Shown here piece by piece: positions 1 through 20,083 of a stretch of 64,000 nt of DNA. The notes beneath the pieces are model-generated. The model did not search any database. It worked only from the letters and a program-made list of their open reading frames with translations, and was not told the DNA's origin. Both the position numbers and the translations under genes were made by a program. This stretch comes from Mastigias papua (Eukaryota > Cnidaria > Scyphozoa > Rhizostomeae > Mastigiidae): NCBI GenBank assembly GCA_964019165.1, contig OZ025283.1, forward strand, positions 5,157,001-5,221,000. Reading direction: 5' to 3'. How positions within the stretch are numbered: the stretch's first letter is position 1; each line of letters starts with the position of its first letter.

Positions 1-63
1 TTCGTCAAGTGTTCTATTCAAATGCAAAATCCAAAGGGATAACATGATGAGTCCTTGAAAATG

Positions 64-154
64 ACATGGAATGATCCTAATGATACACGGAAAGATCCTA
101 TTGATACATGGAATGATCCTAATGATACATGGAATGATCCTAATGATACATGGA
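64..154. repeat. 21-bp minisatellite
   Basis: About four tandem copies of a 21-bp unit of the form GATACATGGAATGATCCTAAT with a few substitutions. The minus-strand open frame across it (repeated GSFHVSL) is a by-product of the repeat and is not called as a gene. The flanking 155-1600 shows no recognisable gene; its short open frames have no familiar motif. Confidence 0.8.
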
Positions 155-1606
155 ATATTAGTGTCCTTCTTCGACCTTCCTTTACAGTTGAAATGACAAA
201 AATTTCCTCCTTCATATATAAACGATGAATTAGCACATTTCTACTCTAGGCCAAAAATTAAGCCAACCCGAAAGCTCGCAATTGAATCCAGAGTAGTAAT
301 TTTGGAGCAAAGCTATGAAGAAATATTCTGACAAGATTTCTTACTGCAATCAGTAGTGAGGAGAGTTTGCACGTTGTGTGAAAATATCCAATACATAAGT
401 AATGTAAGTATTAGAAAAACGCCACGTGAAGACAGGATCAAAGCTTCTGTCTAACTGCCAAAATACATTACCCCGTTCTACATCCATTTTGTCCCAATAG
501 ATGCAAAACCTCTCGTGCAAACAAACAAAAAAGGACCATCCTTAGCACATTTAACGCACCCGTCCAATTTTGGAAAAGATTCAGGCGAAGACAGATCGGT
601 CTATGCTATTGTCTTTTTGACAGGTGACAAGAGATATTTTGTGTAATAACGTCTAGCTTCGTAGAGCCGCAATGCCTGCCAAAGTCTTGCAACACTTGAT
701 ATGATTTACGCTACAAACGAGCTATAGCATACCCTTTAAACAATATTGTATGAAGAAAACGTGAGCAACTCGAAGGCCAAAAGTGACGCGTGTGTAGAAA
801 GCTAAGGGTGTTCGTTATCGAATCAATATTGTTTAAAGCGGGAAAGGGTTTACATTTTAACTGGTGTCACGGAAAAGTGGCAGAAGTCGGTGTTCCAACT
901 ACTTTTGGCAGGCAAAGCAGGTCAAAAGCATCTAAAAGCCTTGCCGGAACAGGAAGAAGCACTCTTGTTTATGCAATGCTATGTTGAAAGAATATTGCCA
1001 TTGGGGTGAAAGAGTTTAGGAATTTGATCGAGAATACATACGGCCTAAATATGGGAACATTGAGTCGACAACAGGGTCATATATCATCTTCTGTGATGAT
1101 GGCTGGTTCGAGACAGGCAGTTTGAGAAACCATGGTAAAGTACAAGAAAGCCCCTACCAAGCCCCCGAGAGCTGTTTTCGAAGCTGAGAAAATGAAAAAA
1201 TGCGGTCCTTCATGAAGTCACTATGAACTTTTACAGCTGATGCAAACGCCAAATGAATATTTCAAAACTATGGACCCTCTTTCAGGCTTGGAGGCCTAGG
1301 GCAATCTGCTCTCCTTGCCCCATCTCTCGGCGTCCCTGGCCTAATCGTTCGCTTTCTTGAGTTCACTATAAATGTCAAAAACTATAGAGCTAACATACAT
1401 ACATTGGATTAGTTGTCCCGACACAAAAGAAACCAAAATAACGAGAGACATGGCCTTTCACCGTGTATATGTAAACTCCAATCGTCCATACTTCTCTATC
1501 TATTTAGGGAAAACAGAGGTACAAGTGGATCGTGTAAACACCCAGTATTCATCCAATTTTCATTCTTTAGCCTCAGTCTATCAATCTTGATGTACACGAG
1601 GGCACT

Positions 1607-2621
1607 TTGTCTCTCATGTGCTATTCAGTCCTCTTCATAAATGACCTGCTTCCCTCCACATCTCCTATACGCTCTTTCGCCGATGATACTCATTTACAGT
1701 TAGCTTTTTCATCTAATCCACAGTACCTCGCCTGTTCTATTGTTTCACCCTATCGGAATACCTTAGCTTCATTTCTCACCAATGACTTGAAAAATATAGA
1801 TATGTAGGACAATGACAACATTACTCAGTTCAATCAAAGAAAAGCGACACAGGTTGTCATTTCACTTAAACATTACCAAGACTTTCCACCTGTTTTCATG
1901 AACTGTCACGAATTGGACATTTCAACTTCATTCACTCAGTTTGGTTTTTCAGTTCCATCTATTTTCACTTGAAAGCTCAACATTCACTCCATTGCTAAAC
2001 ATGCATCTCAAGCACACGGCTTCCTTTCCAAGGCCAGTGAATTTTTCTCACCTTCCCAGCTATTAACTATATACACATTCCAGATTCATCCTTCATTATC
2101 TGGAGTACTGCTCCCATATTTGGGGTGGTGCTTCTACATCTTCTCTCAATCTTCTCGATAAAGTCCAATCCAAAGCAATCAAAACATCAAATCTCTGCAA
2201 TCTCTCTCCTATGTCGTCTATGTAGAGATTTCTCCATTTCCTATCGATACTTTCTCAGTCACAGTTCGCTGGCAATCAGGAATATTATTTCTAGTATAGT
2301 GAGACGTGCGCTTGAACCACCAGAAGCTCTGCCTACTCATAACCTTTTCAAGTTGTGTAACCTACTCCATGAACTCTGTCCCACAAATCATGTTTCATTC
2401 CAACAACTTGTCAAATATGGGGCGTCTTGCTTCCTCTTCCTTCCAAGAGCCCTACATCTTGCCCTGTTTCAAACCTAGCATCAACAAACGTGATCCTATA
2501 TCTATCTACTCAACCTTTCTTTCCTGCTTTGTCGGGGGTTTGTTATAGACCTAAGTCCTTTCCACGACAATACATATTAAACAACAAAAAACGACAGTTG
2601 GCTGTAGCTACTCTACAGTAG
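1607..2621 (+). pseudogene. Decayed LINE reverse-transcriptase C-terminal fragment
   Basis: The + strand carries recognisable pieces of a non-LTR retrotransposon reverse transcriptase in several frames. FINDLLPSTSPIRSFADDT near 1630-1690 contains the FADD catalytic box. Around 2030-2170, in a shifted frame, comes the downstream region ending in a CSHIWGGAS-type motif typical of CR1/L2/Jockey-like LINEs. From about 2310 follows the C-terminal part (PPEALPTHNLFKLCNLLHELCP). Frameshifts and stops break it throughout, so it is an inactive, 5'-truncated copy. The family is not assigned beyond a CR1/L2/Jockey-like LINE. Confidence 0.65.
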
Positions 2622-3496
2622 CTACTCTACAGTAGCAAGGGCATACAAAGCACTTTCTTCCAAACGTTGCAAGATAAAACAAAAATAGATACGTTGCCTA
2701 CACAAAGTAAACAAAAAAAAGAAAAATAAATCATTTGTCATGAAATGCGACGGAAAGGAAATTTCAATATTCATAACATCTTCCAATATCCACATAGGTG
2801 TAAGAACACTTCATCATTAGTTTTCATCTAATTAATATACATTTCAGAATAGTCCACCTATCATGATCTGTGCAGTATTTAATCTCAAATTATTGACAAA
2901 GTGGAATGTCACAAAGCATTTAAAAGTCATGTGCCGGTATGAAATAATATTAAGTAGTGCGTAAATTCAGACTTAATAGCTGTGAGCCAGGACGAAAAGA
3001 AGCATAAGTCAAGATAATGCAAAGAAGCATCAATGTAAATCACCTTTTTGCATGACTAAAGATATTCCTGTCAATGTTTTTACGCTGAGGGAAAGACCTC
3101 TAGTATTTGAGATCAAGAATTGGCGAAATCTATTCATCAACTATCTTTGACACCACTCATATTTCGAATTGGACAGGAAGATATCTATAGACATTGCACT
3201 CACAAAGTTGAAACTACCTAGAGGATGCCTTTGTAAACGAACGCAAATTTTTCCCGTGACACAAAGTTACTGATTAGTAAATTCTTCACAGCCACTCGGT
3301 TGTTAAAACTTTGACGTAAAGAAATATGGCTTAAAGAGAAGTGCCTAAGTTGCTAGCGACTTAAACTACACATACCAGTTCATTGGTAGAGATAAAGAAA
3401 ATCTATCCTAGTTATTGTGACACCAAATGCTTTAAGGAAAAACGAAAGAATGACTACTAATAGAAGGAATAACTGCTCAAATAGTCCCAAACATAC
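2622..3496. other. No gene recognised
   Basis: A short direct duplication of TAGCTACTCTACAG ends near 2635. The rest is AT-rich sequence without a recognisable coding segment. The missing last exon of the GTPBP6-like gene would be expected here or further left, but I could not identify it. Confidence 0.4.
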
Positions 3497-11241
<7,745 letters not shown>

Positions 11242-11505
11242 TTTTTCCGGTTGTTATTAGTAACTCAGAATGAGGTTCATGTGGGCACAGGAGGCTACAC
11301 GACAGGCACATTGCGTCTCATCCGTAGAGGGTGGTTGGTGGCCCCCCAGCCAAGAAAAGGTATCAATAACAAGAAAATATTTGCGCGTGGGTGCTACAAC
11401 GTTTCTCAGTGTTCTCCCCATTAAACAAACAAGTGCCAACCACTGCTTGATAGATAATTTATCAATAATGTAACAAGTGGCATTGGTTTTAAACAAACTG
11501 CGCAT

Positions 11506-12719
11506 ACACGGCCTTTTTATAAGGAAAAGTTTATAACAAAATGAGGCTCAAAAATCAAAAATCTTATGACAATGTTAAAAAATCACAAGCCTCAGTCTCC
11601 AAAGTTCATTTTTTTACGTACCATAAATCGATATAAGCTCATTCTTTGCAAGCTCGTGTACAGAGGTGGAAACTTTTCTTTGATAATCTTCGATAATAAA
11701 GATCAAACTTTTTATATCAAATAATGGTTATCTCTTTCAGCCAGTTTACTTTAGTAAAATTAAAGGACATCTTAGGGAAATCTCAGCCTCAATTGCTGGA
11801 AAAATTACGAAAACTGAGGCTCAGACGAAAAAGTGATTGTTTTGTAACAAATGTGTAGTTCATATCAATAAGCACAACAATACTTGATACATAGCAACTG
11901 TAAGGAGTTATCAATTATGTGTAATAATCAAAGGTACTCCAGCTTTACGCAACTAACAGTTATAGTTTTGAAGTTCTGAGCATACATCTTGTACTGAACT
12001 ACCACATGACGAAAGATTAGGGCCGTAGCTAGAATTTCTCGATCGGGAGGGGTGTTGGCTTATGTTCTGCCGAGTTAGGATTTTGTATACCATGATGGAT
12101 GGTGCAATACGCTTGGAAATTGTTGTCAAAAACTACTGCATTGAATCTATTCATTCTCATAACATTAAGCTTTAGAAGTCTATTTCCACAATATTGCTTC
12201 GATTTAAGACTAACACAGGTCTTGGTGCAATTCTTTCAGTTAAGTTTCAGTTAAAGAATTGCCTGAATCTTGAATTTAGATTGATACAGATGTTTCTTTA
12301 TTCTGAGGTTGTAAGGCATCTATCTCCAAGACTTAATTATGACTGAATAGCACAGTGCTTATGTGTGGATCCAAGAAGCTCTACAATGCAATATAGAGAG
12401 AAAGAACCTTCTGAAAAATTTTAGGATTTAAAACTTCCCCGGCTAAAAATGTTATTCCTACAGATTCCTCCTAAATTTCACCAATTCTATTTGCAAATTC
12501 TAGACCTAGCAGATTTGTATCATGTGATCTATCTGTGGTGACTAATAAAGCCCGTTTCCAGCTTCTAACAATAGCGTATTGGCAGTGATGAATTTTGCAA
12601 ATCTCTAAGGGCTGGGAATCAATAGCAAATTTGCCTGCTATTGTGAAATGGGTTTGCTCACCATTCATAATTTAGTTTCTAGTTCCTAGACCTCTCGCTG
12701 TATGCCAAAATGTCGATTA
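11506..12719. other. Upstream region of the GTPBP6-like gene, no gene recognised
   Basis: No coding segment with a known motif is visible on either strand. The promoter of the GTPBP6-like gene should lie close to 11242-11500, but I see no clear core promoter motif. Confidence 0.4.
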
Positions 12720-12721
12720 AT

Positions 12722-14025
12722 ACAGGGGTCATACATTTATGACGTCTAAAGAAAACTAGCAATTTTTGACCCGCCCTCCCCCTTGTTGGGGGTAATCTTA
12801 ACTCGCTAACCCCTCCCCCCTTACAACGTCTAAATGACTTTACCCCCCCCCCCATCCATCCACAGTTGTACACGCATTTTTTAATAAGAAGCCAGTTTAT
12901 AAGCAACCTATTACTAAACATGCAAAAAAGTAAGAAACTTGTAGAGCTACAACGAAAGAGTTAAGAAACTTTAGAAATTTCTGCACTATTTCAAAGTTTG
13001 GGGTTTGGGAAACATATTTTCTCCACGGATTTGATAAGTTTCAACTAAAGTAAATTGCATGAGGCATGAGAAAGATCCTTTGGTTGAGAGAAAGATATGC
13101 CCATTTTATGACAAGTGGCACAATGGAACAATTACCTGGTTCAAAGCAAAACTGAACCAATACCATGTCCTTTTCGAGGACCAAAGTGAAGATTATGTAA
13201 AGTTTACTGAAATTAACGATGTGGACATGAGGTTGATTTAGATTTAGAACCGCACTAACTTCTTTTGTTTGTCATCATGCTAATAGTTTGCTATATCTAT
13301 GTGTTTTGTATCGTTTTCAATGCAATCTTTGTTTATTAACTTAAGAAACTTTTAGAACTAATATGTGGCCAAAATTTAAGACACTTTTAGTACTATGTCT
13401 TGAGCTAGATTTCTTATAAAATAAAACGGTGTAATCAGAACAAGCAATAAAGAAATCAAATTTGTCGCAAAGAAGATAGTATAGTTATTGTAAGTCCTCA
13501 ATTTAGCTTCCTGGAGATTTATTTTATTGTTTGGTTTTCCTTTGAAGGCTTATTTGATATGGGGGCTTATTCGAAGGGGAGCTTGGTAAATTATTCTGGT
13601 AGTCAGTCATCATTTGAAACTTTTCTATAATAAACTATTTTCTCTGGCTTCAAATACAAGCAATATGATATTTCTAAAGCACATACGATGTTAGCGTGTT
13701 ATTGCACGTTTTAGTCAGTGTTGCCGAAAAGGAAATGATGGCAATGAGTTGTTATTGAAGAAAAATCCCTCCTAATAGATTAACGGTTAAATGAATGACT
13801 GACTGAAACGTTTTTCATTCCATTAATTCCACAAGGCATACTGTACAGGGACATAATTCAGTGGTGATTTGCAGAAAAAGTAAAGAAAGAAAAGCGACGT
13901 CTAAATTCTCAAAGCCCCCCCCCCTCAATAATATCTAAAATAGTCTTAAACTCGTCTTACCCCCTCCCCCCTCTTTGCCGACATCATATATGTATGGTCC
14001 CATACGTTAAGGGGCTGTCGCCTCC
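12722..14025. mobile_element. Possible non-autonomous TIR element with Tudor-like ORF
   Basis: Left end GGGGTCATACATTTATGACGTCT (12727-12748 region) is matched in inverted form near 13984-14015 (GACATCATATATGTATGGTCC). Both ends adjoin C-rich runs, consistent with degenerate terminal inverted repeats. The interior contains the Tudor-like open frame and sequence shared with another locus near 30.2-30.5 kb. Ends and superfamily are uncertain. Confidence 0.35.
13059..13241 (+). CDS. Small Tudor-like (SH3-barrel) ORF, hypothetical
   Basis: This 60-residue open frame starts at an ATG and ends in TAG. The stretch FYDKWHNGTITWF then YHVLFEDQSEDYVKF has the spacing of a Tudor/chromo-barrel fold: a WxxGxI strand, then YxVxFED, then an acidic DYV turn. 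It sits inside a dispersed repeat, so it is more likely transposon-derived or a captured exon than a host gene. No splice context was established. The fold call is from motif spacing only. Confidence 0.35.
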   Translation: MRHEKDPLVERKICPFYDKWHNGTITWFKAKLNQYHVLFEDQSEDYVKFTEINDVDMRLI

Positions 14026-14144
14026 TTGCTTCCCTTAGAAACCACCACTGCTTTATGGAAATACTTTGAGCTAGCAAGGTAACAGCGATCGGCTTACTGT
14101 TATAGCAATATTAGGATTTATATACTAATGATAGAATAATAATT

Positions 14145-14896
14145 ATGACATATTTATTTAAGGTTGGCGAAGCTCATAGTTCGAGGCTAGTAATACTTGA
14201 CAAACTGTATCACTACGGAGTAAGAGGACCAGCTCATCTAAGGTTTCAATCCCACCTAATAGACAGAAAAGAAATGGTACAGATTAACTCTACGGTAGAC
14301 CCTCGAATAAACCCCCCTTGGGGCTTATATACTTTTTATGTTTTTTGGGTAGGGGGCTATTCGAGGGGGGACTTATAACATTATTTGATACATTTCGCAT
14401 AAAAAGCTCATTTCCAAAGCTTCTATTCTCTATAATACTAAAAGAACAGTATAAATTTAGGCTTTAGTTGTTGTAAAAGTCTTCATCATCACTTGGGTGG
14501 GGCTTATTCGAGGGGGGCTTACTAACAATTTCAAGGTCTAGAATGGGGGCTTCTCAAAGGGGGGCTTATTCGAGGGGGTTCCAATTCGTGGATTTACGGT
14601 ATTGATTCAATTTAATGATACAATTATGTGGTGTGTCGCAAGGATCTATACTAGGACCACTATTATATATGATGTACATCAATGACTTAAGATACGTTAC
14701 TGAAAAGTTACTCGTACACCATTTGGCTGATGATACAAATCTCATTTTATCCAATAGACGCCTGAAAACTCTTAGAAAGACAATGAATACAGAATTACAA
14801 TCTATGACTGGCTTTGTGCAAATCGACTTTCATTTAATATCACTTCAATTTCAACTTTGTCTCTGTCACCTCCGAAAAATAGATAATGATTTGTAA
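14145..14896 (+). pseudogene. LINE reverse-transcriptase fragment split by a MITE
   Basis: LDKLYHYGVRGPAHLRF and LIDRKEMVQIN (14150-14290) and then CGVSQGSILGPLLYMMYIND with HLADDTNLI (14630-14750) are consecutive blocks of a non-LTR reverse transcriptase, including the ADD catalytic box. A GC-rich insertion of about 315 bp separates them. The piece is truncated on both sides and ends in a stop at about 14896. Confidence 0.75.
14290..14605. mobile_element. MITE inserted in LINE
   Basis: The inserted segment begins with GACCCTCGAATAAACCCCCC and ends with a near reverse complement, GGGGCTTATTCGAGGGGG, followed by about 25 bp. The hexamer ACGGTA occurs at both junctions (about 14290-14295 and 14597-14602), which fits a target-site duplication. 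A partial relative of the same G-rich motif lies at about 13560-13585. The reverse-transcriptase reading is interrupted exactly by this segment. Confidence 0.6.
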
Positions 14897-15638
14897 AACT
14901 ATGTGAAACAATCCTGCAAAGTTGAATACTTGCTAACGCTAGGTCCCAGGGGGGTCACTTGAACATTTTGTATACGGGGAGGGGTCCATCCGCAATTTCC
15001 AAAATTCACGTAAAAGTATCAAATAAAATTTCACAGGCCCAGAAGTATCAACTAAATATTTTTGATGAGACCCAAAGGTATCAAAAATGCCAAATCTGGC
15101 AATTGAGCATGCAAGAAACTAGTTTTTATAGTAATTAATGACTGATTTGTACAATTATTGGTTCAACAAATATCCATTTAATAAAACCAAGGCCTTGGGA
15201 GACAGATATGTGTACAAATAGTATGCAGACCCATTGATGCATTCTTGTGCAGCAGCTGATGGAAAATATTTACTCAAAGTAGGTGCCTAATGGATACTGG
15301 CAAGCTAATAAAAATACTACCAGAGCAATGTTGCAAAACCTATTTTATGACTCCAAAATTGAGCCCATAAAACCAAGAAATCCCAGGGAGAAACCCAAGG
15401 CATAGGATGGCTACAAGTTAAACTAACTTGAACTTGGGTGCATTGAAAGTTGTTACCAGTTTGGGGAAAAATAATTAGGTTCATAAACACTGGTATTTGT
15501 ATGATACAAAAGACTCTCAGGCTCTGTTTACTGTACAAATGTCTAAACTACCAAACCCCCAATATCTCTCAGAAGTGTTCCACAAAAACTCAGAAATTCA
15601 TGAGTACATAACAAGACAACAACACCACTTGCATGTAC

Positions 15639-15777
15639 TGTAGTGTATTGATTGTATTAATTTTATTGATTTGAATTGTAATGTAGTGATTGGATAAATG
15701 TATATACCATATATGGTTAAAGAGATAGTACGATTGGGACAACGAAGAAAGCAGGCGTTTTTCTGAGTAGAATTCTA
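15639..15777 (+). repeat. 5' LTR of Gypsy element
   Basis: Starts TGTAGTGTATTGATTG and ends near TTCTA. It matches 25292-25430 with only a few changes (first base, one deleted A, and G/C/T differences near the end). It is preceded by the target duplication ATGTAC. Confidence 0.9.
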
Positions 15778-15793
15778 AATTGGCGACGAGAAT

Positions 15794-16636
15794 TTGATAG
15801 TGGCTCAGCATATGGTACAGAGTATTCCTTTCCCAACTTACACAGGAGTTGGCGACACAGAGAGCTATTTGGAGAGACTGGAGTGCTACTTTGCTCTGAT
15901 GGAGACGCCTGAACCGAGTCGAGTAGCCCTTCTCCTCTGTGGACTGACGGCAGGTCAGTGTGAAACATTACGGGATCTTGTGGCTCCAGAAGTTCCAAGA
16001 TCGGTTGAATATGGTGTATTAAAGGCCAAGCTGATTGAGCATTATGGTGCAGTACGGAACACGCGACTGGAGAGAGCTAAATTCAGAGCTATCAAAAGAG
16101 GACCGCAAGAGAGTGTCGCAGCCTTGAGGTGAGATTGCGCAATTCTGTACGATATTGTGAATTCACGGGTGCGATTTTGAATGAGAATCTGGTGGAACAG
16201 CTTATCAGTGGGATAGACCAAAGTGGGATTGAGAGAAAGTTGTTGCAGAAAGGAACTTCTCTGACTCTGGCGGACGCTGTCCAACAAGCTAGTGCATTTC
16301 TTTTGTTGGATACCAAACGCGGAAGCCAAGATAGCGATACGCCCCCTTTAGACTGGACAAGTGGTATTTCGAATGTGTCAGAGATTTTGTGTTACCGCTG
16401 TGGCAGGTCATAAGTCAACAGACAGAACCTGTAAAGCAGTGGGAAAGAAATGCAATTATTGTGGGGTTCTTGAACATTTTGCAAAATCGAAGTTTTGCAA
16501 AAGAGGAAAGACACCTATACCGGCACGTGGAAAAGGGCGTGCACGGCGAGGAGGTCAAACGCAGCATCATCTCTCAGACCAGCCCACAGACACTGATGAA
16601 GCAAAGACAGTGGCAGAGGTCGGGACAATGGAGTAG
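15794..16636 (+). pseudogene. Gypsy gag with zinc knuckles, frameshifted
   Basis: The capsid-like part begins near 15794 (TYTGVGDTESYLERLECYFA) and runs to a stop at 16132. The reading continues in another frame from about 16129 (LVEQLISGIDQSGIERKLL), then shifts again within the first zinc knuckle (CYRCGRS, 16391-16411). The remainder of that knuckle and a second (CNYCGVLEHFAKSKFC) lie in the third frame. Gag packages the element RNA; two frameshifts make this copy defective. Confidence 0.8.
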
Positions 16637-16641
16637 ATTAT

Positions 16642-16839
16642 TTGTTTTCCGTAGGCGAAAACAAAAATAATGCCCCAATGTGCAAAGCAGTGATTGCTGG
16701 AAAGTCTATTCTATTTATTATTGATTCGGGAGCTGCAGCAAACATTATTTCGGCGAAGGTTTATGATACTGTCAAGGACAGCTCAAGAAGACAGGCAAAA
16801 GGCTCTTTGCTTTTGGTCAAACGGCACCGCTCAAGTTGA
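16642..16839 (+). pseudogene. Gypsy aspartic protease fragment
   Basis: LFIIDSGAAANIIS shows the DSGA catalytic motif of a retroviral-type aspartic protease. The frame closes at 16839, and the reading to the reverse transcriptase requires frame changes, as expected for a decayed pol start. Confidence 0.75.
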
Positions 16840-17125
16840 AAGGCGAGTTTGAAGCGGAAGTGTGTGTCAAGGACAAGAAAGCGTATGCGGTATTTTATGT
16901 GTTTGATGACAATGTTCCTGTCAGTAATCTAATAAGTCATAAGACTGCTCATGAGTTGCAAATTATTGCATGTAGACTTCGTTCGTTTCAGAACAACTAA
17001 GTAATACTAGTCTAGGGTCAGAAATTAAGTCTAAATTTCAAGAATGTTTTTCTGGGGTAAGTAAACTTAAAGGGAGCAAGGTTAAGCTACATGTAGATGA
17101 AAGCATTGAGCCGGTTGCTCAGCCA

Positions 17126-18698
17126 GTGAGACGTCTACCATTCGGTTATCGAGACAAATTGACAGATCTTTTGGTGCGCTTACAAGAGGAGGAGATCATT
17201 GAACCAGTTGAAGGTGTGGCATCTAAATGGGTAAGTCCAATTGCAGTCATTCCCAAGGCCAATAATGAAATACGCATGTGCATTAATCTGAGAAAGGTCA
17301 GCCAAGCCATTATTCGTGAGAGGTATCCTATACCTACTATGCAGGAAATGCTAGTTGAGCTTAATGGATCTAGTATATTCTTGAAATTAGATCTAAAGCA
17401 GGGATTCTTTCAGTTAGAGTTAGAGGAAAGCTCACGCGACATAACTACCTTTACAACTCACATAGGGCTATTTCGCATGAGAAGATTAGGCATGGGGATT
17501 TGCAGTGCACCAGAGGTATTCCAGTATACTATGCAGAAGGTCTTAGTTGGATTAACAGGAGTGTTAAACTTAGCAGACGATATTGTAGTATTTGGGAAAG
17601 ATGCGGCCGAACATAAACGTAGGTTAGTCGCAGTCATGACTAGACTTTCAGAGAGTGGCTTAACGCTTAATGAAAGCAAGTGTCAGTTTGGTTTGTCATC
17701 AGTGAAGTTCTTAGGCCATGTCATTTCAAACAAGGGCATATCAGTAGATCCTTGCAAGGTAGATTCCATAGTGCATGCCAGGGGGCCAAGCAATGTGTCC
17801 GAGTTACGAGGAGTTTTAGGCCTTGTCCAGTATGTAGGTCACTATATACCAAATTTAGCTACACTTTCAGCGCCTTTGCGAGAGTTAACACGAAAGTCAG
17901 TGACATTCAAGTGGACTAAGAAACAAGAAGATAGTTTGCAGACTATTAAGAGAGTTTTGAGTGCTAGTGACACGTTAGCCTATTATGACAGAACAGCTAG
18001 AACAACTGTAGTGGCAGATGCTAGCCCTGTTGGATTAGGTGCCATTTTAGTCCAACGTCAGGGAGGAATGGATAAAGTAGTAGCTTGTGGATACCGTAGA
18101 CTGACAGATGTGGAACGTCGTTACTCCCAGACAGAAAGAGAAACACTGTCGTTAGTTTGGGCTTGTGAACATTTTAGTTTGTATTTACTGGGAATAGAGT
18201 TCACTTTAGTAACAGATCACAAACCACTTGTACACATTTTCAAGAATGGCAATGCTAAGTCAACCCCTAGATTAGAAAGGTGGAGTTTGAGGTTAGAATC
18301 TTATAACTTTAAGATAGTTTACAAGTCAGGAGAATTAAATATTGCTGACCCTATGTCTAGATTGATTGAGACTCACAGTGTGCCAGGTAGCATAGATGAC
18401 ACTGCAGATTATATTTCAATGGTGATACAAGAAGCTGTACCAGAAGCACTGTCCTGGGAAGAAATTAAATCAAGTTCAGATTCTTGTGAGGTAGTGCAGA
18501 AAGTAATAGAAGCTTTAAGAACAGGACAGTGGGATAAGTGTTCCACTAGCATAAAAGCAGTGAGAGCTGAGTTAAGTGAGGGTAATGGGGTAGTCTTGAG
18601 AGGCAAGAGGATTTTCATACCTCCAAGTTTGCAGACTAGAGTGTTAATGTTAGCACATGAGGGACATCAAGGAATTGTAAAGTGTAAACAACGCCTTA
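17126..18698 (+). pseudogene. Gypsy reverse transcriptase, RNase H and start of integrase
   Basis: A long open frame. The reverse transcriptase shows KWVSPIAVIPK, FLKLDLKQGFFQL and the catalytic LADDIVVFG. RNase H shows VVADASPVGLGAILV, RYSQTERETLSLVWACEHF and TDHKPLVHIF. The frame ends with the start of the zinc-binding integrase region (LAHEGHQGIVKCKQR), where the Harbinger element enters at 18699. Everything after that in the open frame (to 18841) is Harbinger sequence read through. Role: copying element RNA into DNA. Confidence 0.92.
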
Positions 18699-18986
18699 AG
18701 CCTGGTATCCATATAGTCGTTGAGGGTCGTTGGCAGTCTTTCCTAAAACTGAAAGACTGTCAACGACCCACAACGACTATATGGAGACAACCCAATATTT
18801 TTTTAAATTACATTAACGACCGTGAACGACTGAGTCGTTGAGGGTCGCTGAGATAGAAACGAGTTCTATCTCAGCGACCCGCAATGACTTAAAAAGACTG
18901 TCGACGACCCAGGAATTTTAATGAAAACATGCTAGTGACTGCCAAAGACTGTCAACGACCCAGAAATATGCTCAATATCATTCAAA

Positions 18987-20019
18987 ATGGCGGACGAGCA
19001 ACACCATATCGAGTTCGAAAGCTTTAAGATGTGTGATTTTATGGCCGAGATTCAGGTACATGATTGCCGATATAATAAGTTTAGCAAAGAATTTCGAGAC
19101 AAATACAAGAAAATGAACTGCTGGGCTACGATTGGTAGAAAATTTTCCATTACAGCTCAAGAAGCAGAAAACAAGTTCAAAAATTTGAGATCGTCCTACA
19201 CACGGTTTTAACGGAAAATGACGAAACTGCCGTCTGGTAGTGGCAGGGATGCAGTAAGTTGCCCGCCAGAATTTCAAGGATTGGAATGGCTGAAGCCCTA
19301 TATCCAGCATAGACCATCGGCAACCAACTTGACTACGAGCACGAAACATTGGAGCAATTTATCTTCTCCACAAAGCTGTTCGCAGTCAGCTACCACGGAG
19401 AACACATCAGGGTCCTGTGTTATAGAAAGCCTGTCTACCACAAGTGACAATGACGAAGTGGCTGAACAAGTAAGTGATATTGAAGGTATAAATGAAGAGT
19501 TTGAAACCAGGAGTGCTAGCTACGATGAGGATGGAGCTGTTAATGCTGGTATAATGGATAGCATTGACCAGGCTGGGATAGCAAAGGGTATTGCCAACGC
19601 AGAGAGAATCAAAAATGCAGGGAAGAGCTCAAAAATGCCTCAGCTAAGCGCAAAGGGAGACAATGAAGTTCTTACACGAACCCAAGCAAGAAGGAGGTGA
19701 ACATGGCACTTATTGAAACGGCAGAGAAGATTGGACAACATCTTGAAAAACAAGATCAATTTAATTGTATCAGGGATACGGCAGACGATAATGATGATAC
19801 AGCATTGTTTTGCAGAAGTCTGATCCCGAGAATGAAGCGATTACAGCCTAGAAGCCAAGCTAGGTTAAGGCTACAAACTGAGCAGCTATTTTTTCAAGCC
19901 GAGTTTTCTGGCATCCAAGACACTGTTGTATCAATGCCACACTATCCACTGGTTCGCTATCAGGCCCAGGAGCAATACTCTGTTTTCAACCAAAAACCAG
20001 TATGTCAACAGCAGTATCA

Positions 20020-20058
<39 letters not shown>

Positions 20059-20083
20059 GATTTATTTAAAGTTAGCTTTCTAA
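18987..20083 (+). pseudogene. Harbinger MADF/Myb-SANT-like DNA-binding protein, broken
   Basis: It begins MADEQHHIEFESFK and has the MADF-type pattern: FMAEIQVHDCRYNKF, then CWATIGRKF, then AENKFKNLRSSY. An in-frame stop lies at 19209-19211, after which the same frame continues (MTKLPSGSG, then GLEWLKPYI) to 19700. A frameshift follows, and the C-terminal part from 19697 (LIETAEKIGQHLEKQDQ, then ALFCRSLIPRMKRL) ends in (ATT)n read as leucines, where the LINE has inserted. Such proteins partner the Harbinger transposase in nuclear import and DNA binding. Confidence 0.8.
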
